Made by a program: the position numbers and the translations under genes. The notes beneath the pieces are model-generated. The model ran no database searches and was not told where the DNA came from. It saw nothing but the letters and a program-made list of their open reading frames with translations. This document shows, piece after piece, positions 53,188 through 62,156 of a stretch of 64,000 nt of DNA (position 1 is its first letter; every line of letters begins with the position of its first letter). The stretch spans positions 1 through 64,000 of the forward strand of contig NZ_JAIRAU010000052.1 in assembly GCF_020073745.1 (NCBI RefSeq), written 5' to 3'. The stretch comes from Nannocystis pusilla. Lineage in GTDB: Bacteria; Myxococcota_A; Polyangia; Nannocystales; Nannocystaceae.

Positions 53188-54771
53188 TCAGCCGCACATG
53201 CCGCAGCCGAGCGACTCGACCTCGGAGACGCACAGCCCGTCCCACTGCACGTCGCAGCAGAAGGGGTCCTGGGCGCACACGCACTGGGTGATCGCCGCGT
53301 CGTCGCACTCGGGCGTGCCGTGCTCCTCACAGCAGGTGGTCTCGCTCGGCGCTTCGCACATGCCGCAGCCGAGCGACTCGACCTCGGCGACGCACAGCTG
53401 GTCCCACTGCACGTCGCAGCAGAAGGGATCCTGCGCGCAGACACACTGGGTGATCGCCGCGTCGTCGCACTCCGGCGTGCCGTGTGTCTCGCAGCAGGTG
53501 TTCTCGCTCGGACCGCCGCACATGCCGCAGCCGAGCGCCTCGACCTCGGCGACGCAGCCCTGGTCCCAGGCCCCGGCGCAGCAGAAGGGATCTTGCGCGC
53601 AGACACACTCGGCGATCGTGGCGTCGTCGCACGACGGCGAGTCGTGCGGCTCGCAGCATTCGGCCTCGCCCGGGACGCCGCACAGGCCGCAGCCGAGCGG
53701 CTCGACCAGCGCCGCGCAGGCGTCGGTCCACTGCTGCTGGCAGCAGCTCGGCGCGACGGCGCAGACGCACGCCTGCACGGCAGGGTCGACGCACCCGGGG
53801 CCCTCGCCCGCCACGCAGCAGTCGCCGGGCCCGGCCTGGCACACGCCGCAGCCGAGCGCCTCGACCTCCTCGGCGCACACGCCGTCCCACTGCTGTTGGC
53901 AGCAGAACGGATCTTGCGCGCAGACACACGTCGCGATCTGCGGCTCGCCGCAGCCGGGACCGTCTTGCGGCATGCAGCAGTCGCCTTCGCCGACCTCGCA
54001 CGTCCCGCAGCCGGACTGATCGACGAGGGCCACGCAGGCCTCGGTCCACGCGCCGGCGCAGCACTCCGGCGCCAGATTGCACACGCAGCTCTCGACCGCG
54101 ACGTCGAGGCATCCGCCGCCCCGGTGCGCCTCGCAGCACTCGCCCTTCGGCGGCTCCTCGCAGGCTCCGCAGCCGAGCGTGTCGACCGCGGCGACGCACT
54201 CGGCCCCCCACACGCCCCCGCAGCAGTCGGGGAGCTGTGCGCATACGCAGCGCTCGATCGCGTCGTCGGTACAGCCGGGACCCGCACCGACCTCGCAACA
54301 CGGACCCTCGGGCGTCGGACACCAGCCGCACCCGAGCTCGACGACCAGCGAGGCGCACTCGCCCGTCCACGGCCCCTGGCAACACGACGGATCGGAGGCG
54401 CACACGCACGCCTCGATCGACGGGTCGCCGCACAGCGGCGGCTCACAGCAGACCGCCGCGGGCTCGCCGGTGGTCGAGGTGCCGGTCGAGCCCGTGCTCG
54501 TGCCATCCGTCGTCTCCGTGGTCGCGGCGGTCGTCGCGGTGAGCTCCGTCGTCGAGCCGGCCGTCGTCGTCGTCGTGGTCGGATCGGTCGAGGTCGGCTC
54601 GCCGGTGCTGGTGCCCGGGTTCGAGGTCGAGGTGCCGGGCTCGGTCGCCGCCGAATCGGCGGAGCTGCCCGAGGTGCTCACGCCGTCGGTCGACTGGGCG
54701 ACCTCGTCGGAGCAGGCGGAGAACAGCGAGGATGCGACGAGGACGAGGGTGAGCGAGGCGAGGCTGCGCAA
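53188..54771 (-). CDS. Eight-repeat Cys-rich lipoprotein
   Basis: A 527-residue predicted surface lipoprotein: signal SLASLTLVLVASSLFSACS (lipobox Cys20), a long Thr/Ser linker (to about residue 105), then eight tandem repeats of about 50 residues. Each has the pattern CC-x6/7-C-(x)8-CVC-(x)5-CC-(x)6-C-(x)8-CGxC, about 10 Cys per repeat and 80 in total. The last two repeats are nearly identical, indicating recent duplication, while the first ones have diverged. Even Cys numbers point to disulphide cross-linking in the envelope or on the surface. No enzyme motif; the function is unknown, with adhesion or metal binding possible. Confidence 0.85.
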   Translation of the reverse strand: MRSLASLTLVLVASSLFSACSDEVAQSTDGVSTSGSSADSAATEPGTSTSNPGTSTGEPTSTDPTTTTTTAGSTTELTATTAATTETTDGTSTGSTGTSTTGEPAAVCCEPPLCGDPSIEACVCASDPSCCQGPWTGECASLVVELGCGWCPTPEGPCCEVGAGPGCTDDAIERCVCAQLPDCCGGVWGAECVAAVDTLGCGACEEPPKGECCEAHRGGGCLDVAVESCVCNLAPECCAGAWTEACVALVDQSGCGTCEVGEGDCCMPQDGPGCGEPQIATCVCAQDPFCCQQQWDGVCAEEVEALGCGVCQAGPGDCCVAGEGPGCVDPAVQACVCAVAPSCCQQQWTDACAALVEPLGCGLCGVPGEAECCEPHDSPSCDDATIAECVCAQDPFCCAGAWDQGCVAEVEALGCGMCGGPSENTCCETHGTPECDDAAITQCVCAQDPFCCDVQWDQLCVAEVESLGCGMCEAPSETTCCEEHGTPECDDAAITQCVCAQDPFCCDVQWDGLCVSEVESLGCGMCG

Positions 54772-55297
54772 GCGTGCGGCTCCTGAGGACGGCGGCGCCG
54801 CCGGTCCTCACCGCCACATCGCAGCGCACAGGACCGGCACCTTGGGCAAGGTATCACGAGGAGACGCGCCGCAGTTGCGCAGCTCGCCGCGACGTGAGGC
54901 GGCGTCGCGTGCCCGCGGCCCGACACAGCGCGACCCGCTGGCAGCCGCGTGAGATCGCACGCGACGTCGCTCCGGGCCATGGGCTCCCGCTTCCGGCGAG
55001 CACAGGGACCCACACGCCCGCCCCCGCGCGGTCGAGGCAGTCGCCAAACTCGACCGGCTCGTCGGCGAGGCAGGCGAACGGCGGGTCGTGGACGCCTGTC
55101 GGCGAGCGTGTCGTGGTCCGACCATTGGAGCGGGGTAGAAGCGGGTGTCCTGCGAGGTGCGGCAGGCAGTCAGGGGACCGGCGGGAGCGCGGCGATCGGC
55201 GGCGGTGGCTCCGGGCTCGAGGCGCTGTCACCGTGGTCGGGGCTCGCGCCGATTGGAGGGGCGTTGACGCTGGCAGACTGTGTGTCATGGACGCGAC
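54772..55297. other. Intergenic gap
   Basis: About 525 bp between divergent genes; no gene or array seen. Confidence 0.4.
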
Positions 55298-55840
55298 ATG
55301 CTCGTCGCCTCCATCCTCACGTTGTGCTTCGCCTCCAGTCCGACGACTCATGCCAGGCGGATCGAAGTCGAGTGTACCTCGGAAGCGACAGATCGCGTGT
55401 CCGAGTCCGTCTTTCTACCCGGAGGAGGGGAAGTGGAGACGATCATCGTCGGCTCCACGGTGAGCATGAACTTTTATCTCGACGGAGAACGCGTGCTCAC
55501 CGTGAGGGAAGCCGACGGACGCGGAGACGCCGAGCTGACCGAGTACGGCTTGGCGCTCGATCCGGCACGCGCGGCCGAGTTCGGCGACGAGGTGGTGAGC
55601 CATGCTCGGGCGATCCTGGAATCCCCCGAGGGCTGCTCCGGCCCATTGCGCAGCAAGGCCGACGAGAACGCGAAGTGTGGCCTCCTCGGGCTCGGTGCGG
55701 GCGCCCTCGGTGCAACAGCCGGGTTCCTCCTCGGGGGCCCGCCCGGAGCCACGGTCGGCGGATTGGCCGCGAGCAGCCTCGGTGTCCTCTGCGGCTGGCT
55801 CGTGGCCAAGGTGTGCGAGGAGAACTCCGAGGGCTGCTGA
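55298..55840 (+). CDS. Exported Gly-zipper protein of unknown function
   Basis: A 180-residue protein: signal peptide (LVASILTLCFASSPTTHA), a small beta-rich domain (about residues 20-120), then a Gly/Ala/Leu-rich hydrophobic stretch of about 45 residues (LGLGAGALGATAGFLLGG, then GATVGGLAASSLG) like the glycine-zipper segments of envelope proteins. It ends with a charged Cys-containing tail. No family identified. The ATG at 55298 is chosen because the signal peptide begins there. Confidence 0.62.
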   Translation: MLVASILTLCFASSPTTHARRIEVECTSEATDRVSESVFLPGGGEVETIIVGSTVSMNFYLDGERVLTVREADGRGDAELTEYGLALDPARAAEFGDEVVSHARAILESPEGCSGPLRSKADENAKCGLLGLGAGALGATAGFLLGGPPGATVGGLAASSLGVLCGWLVAKVCEENSEGC

Positions 55841-55862
55841 GCAAAGGTGCAGTTCCTCCGCC

Positions 55863-56300
55863 ATGCCCCGAAAGCGTCACCACCAGCGTACCGTCGAAAC
55901 GCTCATGGCGGCGCGTGCGTGTGCGGCCATGGAGCGTGACGCGCGTCGCCCTCGTCCGCTCGTCAGCAGGCCGCAGCGCCTCGGCGTCCTCCCATCGTAT
56001 TGGTTCTGGAATGAACTTTGGCGGACGGACCCGCGGCTTAGCCAGTTCTTCGCGGTGCTGTGCTGGCTGTTGAGCGCGCCTTTCATCTACGTCTGCATCG
56101 TGTACCTCCCGCCATCCTGGCTGTCGGTGGGCCTGATAGGCGTATCGTCCGTCCTCTCGATGGGTCTCGCCGAGCGGTGGCTGCGCCGTATGATCGCCCG
56201 CAGGAGGCGTCAGTTGGCCGCTCGTTCGCACGACCTGCGAGGAGAACTCGCCGCGGAGCCTGATGGTGAGAGCGTCGGACTCGACCGGTGGCAACGCTAG
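55863..56300 (+). CDS. Small two-helix membrane protein
   Basis: A 145-residue protein with a basic N-terminal region, two transmembrane helices (FFAVLCWLLSAPFIYVCIVYL and SVGLIGVSSVLSMGLAE, about residues 60-105) and a basic cytoplasmic tail. It starts 22 bp after the preceding gene. Its TAG stop and the TAG stop of the convergent operon overlap within the single sequence CTAG at 56297-56300. Not recognised. Confidence 0.6.
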   Translation: MPRKRHHQRTVETLMAARACAAMERDARRPRPLVSRPQRLGVLPSYWFWNELWRTDPRLSQFFAVLCWLLSAPFIYVCIVYLPPSWLSVGLIGVSSVLSMGLAERWLRRMIARRRRQLAARSHDLRGELAAEPDGESVGLDRWQR

Positions 56301-58114
56301 CGCAGCGGGGCAGCGAGCGGGTGGCCGGCGTCGGCGAGCTCGCGGGCGGTGGCGACGATGTCGGGCCATTGCGCGAGGAGGTCGCCGAAGCGGCCGACGA
56401 GGCGCTGGGCGAGGGCGAGGGCGGCGTCGGGGTCGCGGGTGTCGCTGACGAGGTCGCGTGGGGCGGGGTACTCGGGGCGCGCGGCGTGCTCGGCGATGGC
56501 GTCGAGGTGGCGCCGGACGTCGTCGGCCCACGCGCTCGGGCGGGCTTTGTGGTCGGCGAGCAGGCGCTCGAGGTGGGTGATGTAGAGCTCTTTTTGCCGC
56601 CAGAGCCGGAGCGAGACGATCGCCCGGAATTCGGCGGGCGCGAGCCGGCCGAGGCCGCGCAGGTGGGCGGCGAGGCCGGGGAAGTCGGTGGTCGAGGCGA
56701 GGGCGCGGATGCACTGGACGACGAGCTCGCCGAGGCGGACCCAGCTGCCGGGGCGCCAGATGTCGCCGGGGGCCCAGCGGCGCTCGGCGGGTGGCTCATG
56801 GACCAGGGCCGAAGGGACATGTCCGAAGAGCGCGGCGTCGTCGAGCGCGCGCAGGGTGGTGCGGAACACGCCGTCCTCGTAGCGGCCGACGGGGAAGAAG
56901 GGCGGCAAAAGGTCGCGGTGGTCGAGGCCGAGGATAGCGCCCTGGCAGAAGCGGCCGTCGCCGACGGTGGCGCGGCGGACCAGGCGGAGGGCCTGGCGGG
57001 TCGAGGTGATGATGCGCCGATACGATTCGTCGCCGGCGAGGAGGCGCTCGCGATTGGCGCCGTCGAACAGCAGCAGCCAGGTCGGGGCGTACCAGCCGAG
57101 GTCGCCGAGCAGGCCCTGGAAGGTGACGCGCACGCGGCCCTGGCCGGCGCGCAGGCGGCGGAGGATCGCGCGGTCGAGGCAATCGTCGAACTCGACCGGC
57201 TCGTCGGCAGGGACGCCGGCGATCAGGGCCGGCAGCGAACGACCGAGCATGGGCGCGTGCCCGGCGAGCGCCTCGTCGTCCGACCAGCAGGCGTCGGCCA
57301 GGGCGGCGGCGTGATCGGGGTAGAAGCGGATGTCCTGCGGCTGATAATGGTCGTAACCCTCGCCCTCGCCGGTGAATACGGTGAGCCCGGGGAGCGGGTC
57401 GTGCGGGCGCACGGGGCGGGCGATCACGTCGTCGTCGACGCAGACGAAGCGGCGGCCGGCGGCGTGGAGCAGGAGGGCGTTTCGACCTGTCCCATAGGTC
57501 ATGCCGGTGCGCTCGGGGTCGTCGAGGGCGAAGGCCACGAGCGCGGGATCGTGGCCGCGCGCGGCCATGCGGGCGAGGAACTCGCGGCGCTCGTCGGCGC
57601 CGATCAGGTGCACGCGGGCGCCGTGCTGGCGGGCGAGGTCGGCGAGGCGGTCGCGGTAGGCGGCGCGCACGGACGGATCGGCGGAGCCGTCGGCGACGAC
57701 GAGCTCGCGCGTCAGGCCGTGACGGGCGGCCCCGGCGAGCAGCGAGGCGGCGGCGCGCGCGGCCTGGACGGGGCGATCGGCGCTGGGGATGGCGACGAGG
57801 TCGATGGGCGGGGGCTCGGGGTCGCGGGCGTCGGGGCGGCGCAGGGCGTCGCGGGCGACGAACATGCCGGCGGCGGCGAGCCGCTCGAGGCCGGAGGCGA
57901 TGTCGGCGGCCTCCTCGGCGGGGCGGCCCGCGGTGGCGCGGGCGATGTGCTCGCGCAGGGGACGGAAGCGGCGCGCGGCCAGCAAGGCGTCGGCGGCCGC
58001 GCGCGGGACGACGATGGCCTGGCGCGCGTGGACGCCGTAGACGAGGGTGAGGTCGCGGGCGAATCGCCGGCAGACGACGTCGCAGCAGCGGACCGGAGAC
58101 CCAGGCGAGGTCAT
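56297..58114 (-). CDS. GT-A glycosyltransferase-like protein with PqqD-like N-terminus
   Basis: A 605-residue protein. Residues about 10-90 (FARDLTLVYGVHARQAIVV, then LRPLREHI-type helices and LERLAAAGMFV) resemble a PqqD-type winged helix, the domain that holds precursor peptides in RiPP pathways; this is a weak resemblance. Residues about 100-330 look like a GT-A nucleotide-sugar transferase: IDLVAIPSADRPVQAARAAA strand, the DDD metal motif in FVCVDDDVIARP near residue 230, and FDDCLDRAILRRL. The C-terminal region is helical. It is the last gene of a five-gene operon, with its ATG overlapping the preceding stop by 4 bp. It carries repeat remnants at 56817 and 57485. Confidence 0.6.
   Translation of the reverse strand: MTSPGSPVRCCDVVCRRFARDLTLVYGVHARQAIVVPRAAADALLAARRFRPLREHIARATAGRPAEEAADIASGLERLAAAGMFVARDALRRPDARDPEPPPIDLVAIPSADRPVQAARAAASLLAGAARHGLTRELVVADGSADPSVRAAYRDRLADLARQHGARVHLIGADERREFLARMAARGHDPALVAFALDDPERTGMTYGTGRNALLLHAAGRRFVCVDDDVIARPVRPHDPLPGLTVFTGEGEGYDHYQPQDIRFYPDHAAALADACWSDDEALAGHAPMLGRSLPALIAGVPADEPVEFDDCLDRAILRRLRAGQGRVRVTFQGLLGDLGWYAPTWLLLFDGANRERLLAGDESYRRIITSTRQALRLVRRATVGDGRFCQGAILGLDHRDLLPPFFPVGRYEDGVFRTTLRALDDAALFGHVPSALVHEPPAERRWAPGDIWRPGSWVRLGELVVQCIRALASTTDFPGLAAHLRGLGRLAPAEFRAIVSLRLWRQKELYITHLERLLADHKARPSAWADDVRRHLDAIAEHAARPEYPAPRDLVSDTRDPDAALALAQRLVGRFGDLLAQWPDIVATARELADAGHPLAAPLR
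56803..56822 (+). repeat. 14-bp array remnant
   Basis: ACATGT at 56817-56822 with a poor partner CCAGGG 14 bp before (56803), inside the glycosyltransferase-like gene. Only the second unit is convincing. Confidence 0.3.
57485..57504 (+). repeat. 14-bp array, degenerate pair, in a gene
   Basis: ACCTGT 57485 and TCATGC 57499, 14 bp apart, inside the glycosyltransferase-like gene and translated in frame as GMTYGTG. Confidence 0.4.
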
Positions 58115-59244
58115 GGGCGGGTGGCCTCGACGAGGGCGAACGGGGGGACGACGCTGCGCGAGCGGACGTCGCGGAAGCCGACCCGCGCGAGCAAGGCGGC
58201 GAGCTCGTCGCAACGCCACGGCGAATTCCAGCCCCAGGCGTGGCGATCGTCGCGCGGATCGGTGGGCGGGTCGCGGGCGAGCTCGTGGTGGTTCCAGGCC
58301 ATCCACAGCGACAGGAGCGCGGCGAGGGAGCGATCGTGGGCGGGCTCGCCGGTGGCGAAGAAGTCGACCAGCGCGAGGGTGCCGCCGGGCGCGAGGGCGG
58401 CGAACAGCCGCCGCGCCCAGCCCTCGGCGCCCTCCCGCGAGAGGCCGGAGAACAGGCGATTGGCGGTCAGCAGATCGATGTCGGGGGGCAATGATCGGTG
58501 CAGGACGTTGATCGCGTGGAGCTCGACAGGTATGTTCAATGTCTGCAGGGCGGCGGCGGTGGCGGCGAGGTAGTCCGGATCGGCGTAGTTGACCTCGGCG
58601 GCGTGGACCCGCAATTGCGGCGCGGCCTGCTTGAGGATCGCGGCGAAGGCGGCCGGGCCGGCGCCGACGTCACACACGATTCGGTGGGCGTGCAGATCGC
58701 GGTCCGCGTGGGCGCGCGCGAGCAAGGCCGCGGTGTCCCAGAAGTAGCTGCGGCTGGCCTCGTTGAAGGCGCCGCGCGCCTTGAAGTAGGCGGCCTGCTC
58801 GCGCGCGTCGGCCTGATCGGACCACAGGCGGCGGTCGGCGCGGCGAGTCTCGCGCAAGGCGGCCGGCAAGGCGCCGATCGCCGCGAGGTAGCGCCGGTGG
58901 CGGTCGACGAGGCCGAGCAGCCGCACCTGCGAATTTTTCAAATAGAAGGTCCGCGTGAATGTCGTGAGCTCGAGGCGCTGGTCGCGGAGGGCGAGCAGGC
59001 CGAAGGCGCAGGCCAGCTCGGCGGTCATCTGCAGCGATACGGGGGTGGCGAGATCTGCGACCTCGTCGGCGAGCCAGGCGAGGCTGGCGGGGCCGCGGGC
59101 GAGCCGCTCGAGCAGGTCGAGGTCGAGCAGGCGCGCGAGCACCGGGAAGGCGGCGGCGTCGAGGCACACGCCGACGGCGGCGGCGAGCTGCTCGCCGGGG
59201 ATCCGGGCGATCTCGGCGAGGGTGGGCAGTGAGGAGGAGGTCAT
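58111..59244 (-). CDS. SAM-dependent methyltransferase, O-methyltransferase type
   Basis: A 377-residue protein of the plant/actinobacterial O-methyltransferase layout. The N-terminal helical dimerisation/winged-helix domain (about residues 1-150) includes AFPVLARLLDLDLLERL. The Rossmann SAM domain has motif I VCDVGAGPAAF near residue 190, then ANRLFSGLSREGAEGW and LALVDFFATG. The catalytic His/Glu pair of classical O-methyltransferases is not clear. It starts at the ATG 59244, with GAGGAGG a few bases upstream, and overlaps both neighbours by 4 bp (ATGA). It is one of two divergent paralogous methyltransferases in this operon. Confidence 0.78.
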   Translation of the reverse strand: MTSSSLPTLAEIARIPGEQLAAAVGVCLDAAAFPVLARLLDLDLLERLARGPASLAWLADEVADLATPVSLQMTAELACAFGLLALRDQRLELTTFTRTFYLKNSQVRLLGLVDRHRRYLAAIGALPAALRETRRADRRLWSDQADAREQAAYFKARGAFNEASRSYFWDTAALLARAHADRDLHAHRIVCDVGAGPAAFAAILKQAAPQLRVHAAEVNYADPDYLAATAAALQTLNIPVELHAINVLHRSLPPDIDLLTANRLFSGLSREGAEGWARRLFAALAPGGTLALVDFFATGEPAHDRSLAALLSLWMAWNHHELARDPPTDPRDDRHAWGWNSPWRCDELAALLARVGFRDVRSRSVVPPFALVEATRP

Positions 59245-60287
59245 GGGCCGGCGACGAGGATCCGCATCGACTGGAAGAACTCGTAGGGGGCGCGCGGCGG
59301 CTCGAGCTCGGTGATGGCGGTGAAGCCGGCGGCGCGCAGCAGGGCGACGTGCTCCTGCGGCGAGCGGTAGCGGGTGCTCTCCGACTTGGCGAGGAAGTAG
59401 ACGCCGCGCAGGTACATCGGCAGCGCCTCGGGCAGCACGCGCGCGGGCAGCATGCGCTCGATGACGAGGAAGCGGCCGTCGGGCGGGAGGGCCTCGCGGG
59501 CGCGGCGGTAGACCTCGACCATCTTCGCGTCGCCCCAGTCCATGGCCGAGCGGCACATGGTGATCACGTCGAAGCCGGGCGGCAGCGGGGTGCGGAACAG
59601 GTCGCCGGCGATCGCGTCGACGCGGCCGGCGAGCTCGGGGCGCGCGGCGAGCTGGCGGCGTCCGATGTCGACGCAGGCGGGGACGTCGAGGAAGGCGCCG
59701 GTGAGGCCGGGGGTGGCGGCGACGATCGCGGCGCAGAAGCTGCCGGTGTTGCCGCACAGGTCGAGGAGGCGGCGGTGCTGTCCGAAAGGATAGGTGGCGA
59801 GCACGACCTCGACGATCCGGGCGATCGTGGCGTCCATGTAGCGCGAGTACTCGGCGGCGACCTGCGGGTCGATAGCGGCGACGTCGTCCTTGAAGTAGTC
59901 GCGCAGCTTGAACGGCGAGGTGGCGCCGTCGCTGCGGACGAGCGCGTCCATGTCGTTCAGGGCGCGGTAGACCTCGTCGTAGTATTCGAGCAGGTAGGTG
60001 GTGGTCTGGAACGGGCGACCCTCGGCGCGCACGAGGAACGGGGCGAGGGCGGGGGGCGTGACGAGGCCGCGCTCGTCCTCGTGCAGCAGGCCGAGCGCGA
60101 CGCAGGCGTCGACGACGATCCGGAACGAGCGCTCGGGCAGATCGAGGGCGGCCCGCAGGGCGTCGCGGGCGATCGGCTCGCGCGCGGCGGTGAACAGGTC
60201 GAGCTTGTAGGCGGTCATCAGGACCTTGCTCGCCAGAAAGCCGTCGAGGAGTTCGAGGAGGCGCTTCTCACCGGTCGCGGTCGTCAT
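59241..60287 (-). CDS. SAM-dependent methyltransferase
   Basis: A 348-residue methyltransferase of the same two-domain class as its neighbour: helical dimerisation domain (LLELLDGFLASKVLMTAYKL, then LDLPERSFRIVVDACVALGLL), SAM motif I LLDLCGNTGSF near residue 175, the acidic strand VDAIAGDLF, then VITMCRSAMDWGD and FLVIERMLPARVLPEALPM. It is closer than its neighbour to hydroxyneurosporene-type O-methyltransferases. It overlaps both flanking genes by 4 bp. The acceptor is probably the operon's small-molecule intermediate. Confidence 0.82.
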   Translation of the reverse strand: MTTATGEKRLLELLDGFLASKVLMTAYKLDLFTAAREPIARDALRAALDLPERSFRIVVDACVALGLLHEDERGLVTPPALAPFLVRAEGRPFQTTTYLLEYYDEVYRALNDMDALVRSDGATSPFKLRDYFKDDVAAIDPQVAAEYSRYMDATIARIVEVVLATYPFGQHRRLLDLCGNTGSFCAAIVAATPGLTGAFLDVPACVDIGRRQLAARPELAGRVDAIAGDLFRTPLPPGFDVITMCRSAMDWGDAKMVEVYRRAREALPPDGRFLVIERMLPARVLPEALPMYLRGVYFLAKSESTRYRSPQEHVALLRAAGFTAITELEPPRAPYEFFQSMRILVAGP

Positions 60288-61237
60288 CGTGTGGCCTGGA
60301 TCTCGCGCCAGATGGCGTCGAAGTAGCGCCGCCCCAGAGCGCGGTGGTAGCGGAGCGAGGCGAGGAGCGTCGCCTGGTCCTCGGAGCTGGTGACGAGCTC
60401 GCCGATCAGGCCGGCGGTCTCGCGCGCGTGCTCGACGTCGGCGGTCATGTGCACGCGGTGGAACTCGCGCGCGTGGTCGGGGACGCCGAAGCGCTGCAGC
60501 AGCGCATAGATGTTGCCGTGGGTGGCGGGGGTGCCGGCCTCGAGCGAGTAGAGGACGGCGAGGCCCCACGCGCGGCTCGGGTGGCGGGCGCAGCGGATCC
60601 GGTTGTTGAGGTAGGCCTGCGCCTCGGGCAGCTCGGGCCGGTCGTGAAAGCCGTGCGGGACGCCGAGGTGCCGCAGGAGGCGCTGCAGCAGGAAGGGGTG
60701 GGCCCGCTCGCTGTCCTCGCCGCCGGTCTCGTCGTGGAGGTTGCGGTGGAGGACGCTGGCATGTCTCAAGGGACATGTCAGCGCGAGCTCGGTCAGCTCG
60801 CGGTAGAACAGGCGCGAACGGTGCCAGTGGTGCCGGAGGTAGATGGCGAGGTCGGCCGCCGTCGGGTCGCCGTGGAACATGTGCTGCGACAGCGGGTGGG
60901 CGAGGCCGTCGCGCTGCTGCTGCTCGGCGGCGAGGCGCGCGAGCAGGTCGTCGGGGCCGAGCGCGGGCTCCGGCGGGACGGGCGGGACGCAGGCCTCCTC
61001 GACGGCGTAGCCGGCCTGCACGAGCCACAGGCGCAGGGGATAGGTGCGGTGGTCGGGGTCGGCGTGGAGGTCCCAGACGAGGCCGTGATAGGCGGCAGCG
61101 GCGGCCCCGTCGGCGTCGACGAAGGCGCGCGCGGCGAGGTCGTGCAGGGCCGTCGCGGCGGCGGCGGCGAGGTGCGGGGCGCGATCGCGGAGGGCGGCGC
61201 GGACGACGTCGACGAGCGCCTCGATCGCGGCGGTCAT
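60284..61237 (-). CDS. Heme-oxygenase-like diiron protein (HDO/TenA-like)
   Basis: A 317-residue all-helical protein matching the iron-containing redox enzyme family (Haem_oxygenas_2). Likely metal ligands are spread as in the diiron members: Glu in FYRELTELAL, Glu and His in HDETGGEDSERAHPF (about residues 165-180), Glu in VLYSLEAGTP, and H-x3-D-x2-H in FHRVHMTADVEHARE near residue 260. Relatives oxidise, desaturate or cleave amino or fatty acids (UndA, BesC, SznF, CADD). It lies between the aminotransferase and the methyltransferases, overlapping both by 4 bp, so an amino-acid-derived substrate is plausible. A 14-bp repeat pair (60759-60778) is translated in frame as LTCPLRHAS. Confidence 0.8.
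   Translation of the reverse strand: MTAAIEALVDVVRAALRDRAPHLAAAAATALHDLAARAFVDADGAAAAAYHGLVWDLHADPDHRTYPLRLWLVQAGYAVEEACVPPVPPEPALGPDDLLARLAAEQQQRDGLAHPLSQHMFHGDPTAADLAIYLRHHWHRSRLFYRELTELALTCPLRHASVLHRNLHDETGGEDSERAHPFLLQRLLRHLGVPHGFHDRPELPEAQAYLNNRIRCARHPSRAWGLAVLYSLEAGTPATHGNIYALLQRFGVPDHAREFHRVHMTADVEHARETAGLIGELVTSSEDQATLLASLRYHRALGRRYFDAIWREIQATR
60759..60778 (+). repeat. 14-bp RCATGY array, 2 units, in a gene
   Basis: GCATGT 60759 and ACATGT 60773, 14 bp apart, inside the diiron-protein gene. CATGTC/GACATG forms a 6-bp inverted repeat. Confidence 0.75.
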
Positions 61238-62127
61238 CGCGGATCCTCCACGCGGGCGATCCAGCCAGGACGGCGCGGATCGGCGCCGCGCACGGCGGCG
61301 CGGTAGGCCTCGACGAGGCGCGCGGTGAGGGGGCCGGGCGCGGGGAACCGCCGACCCTCGACGAGGACGACGGGGCGCAGCTCGGCGGCGCTGTTGGCGA
61401 GGAAGACCTCGTCGGCGCCGAGCAGGTGGTGCCGCGCGATCGGTGCCTCGACCGCGGGGATCTCGAGGTCGGCGGCGAGGGCGAGCACGCTGGCGCGGGT
61501 GATGCCCGGCAACAGCGGCTGACTGTCGGGCGGGGTGACGAGGCGACCGCCGCGGACGATGAAGAGGTTGGCGCCGGTGGCCTCGACGACGCTTCCGTCG
61601 TCGCCGAGGAACAAGGCGTCGTCGTGCCCGGAGGCCTCGGCCTCGCGCAGGGCCAGGAAGGCGCGCCCGTAGTGGCCGGCGTGCTTGGCGGTGGGGATCC
61701 ATCCGCCACCGTGGCCGAAGGAGGCGATCCGCACGCGGGTGGCGGCGCCGGGCGAGCTGCCGGGCTCCCACGCGAGGACGGCGACGTGGACCGGGTTGCG
61801 CGCGCCGAGGCCGATCCGCTGGTCGCCGTAAAAGGCGAGCTGACGGACGTAGCCGTCGCCGCGGCCGCCGGCGCCCACGACCGCGAGGGTGGCGTCGATC
61901 AGCTGCTCGTGTGAATACGGCAATTGCATCCACAGGCTGGCGGCGCTGGCGTGGAAGCGGCGCACGTGCTCGTCGAGGCGGAACACGCCGACTCCGCCGT
62001 CGACGAGCCGATAGTGGCGACCGCCGTCGAACACGGCCGTGCCGTAATGCAGCGAGTGGGTCAGCAGGCCGACGCGGGCGGCGTCGGCGGCGACGAGCTC
62101 GCCGTCGAACCAGACGCGCTCAGGCAT
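61234..62127 (-). CDS. Class IV aminotransferase, IlvE/PabC/D-aminotransferase type
   Basis: A 297-residue fold-type IV PLP enzyme. The N-terminus VWFDGELVAADAARVGLLTHSLHYGTAVFDG is the branched-chain aminotransferase pattern. The PLP Lys is in IPTAKHAGHYGRA (about residue 150). The phosphate-binding and exit strands are ALFLGDDGSVVEATGANLFIV and LLPGITRASVL. It could transaminate branched-chain or aromatic 2-oxo acids, or act as an aminodeoxychorismate-lyase-like enzyme. It is the first gene of the operon, overlapping the diiron-protein gene by 4 bp. A 14-bp repeat pair sits in its 53-bp leader. Confidence 0.87.
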   Translation of the reverse strand: MPERVWFDGELVAADAARVGLLTHSLHYGTAVFDGGRHYRLVDGGVGVFRLDEHVRRFHASAASLWMQLPYSHEQLIDATLAVVGAGGRGDGYVRQLAFYGDQRIGLGARNPVHVAVLAWEPGSSPGAATRVRIASFGHGGGWIPTAKHAGHYGRAFLALREAEASGHDDALFLGDDGSVVEATGANLFIVRGGRLVTPPDSQPLLPGITRASVLALAADLEIPAVEAPIARHHLLGADEVFLANSAAELRPVVLVEGRRFPAPGPLTARLVEAYRAAVRGADPRRPGWIARVEDPR

Positions 62128-62156
62128 GGCCGACCTCGGGGGCAAGGAATGAATGG

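Noticed and set aside
59540..59560. Another ATG-core pair in the methyltransferase gene
   Set aside because: CCATGG and ACATGG are 15 bp apart, not 14, and coding sequence explains both.
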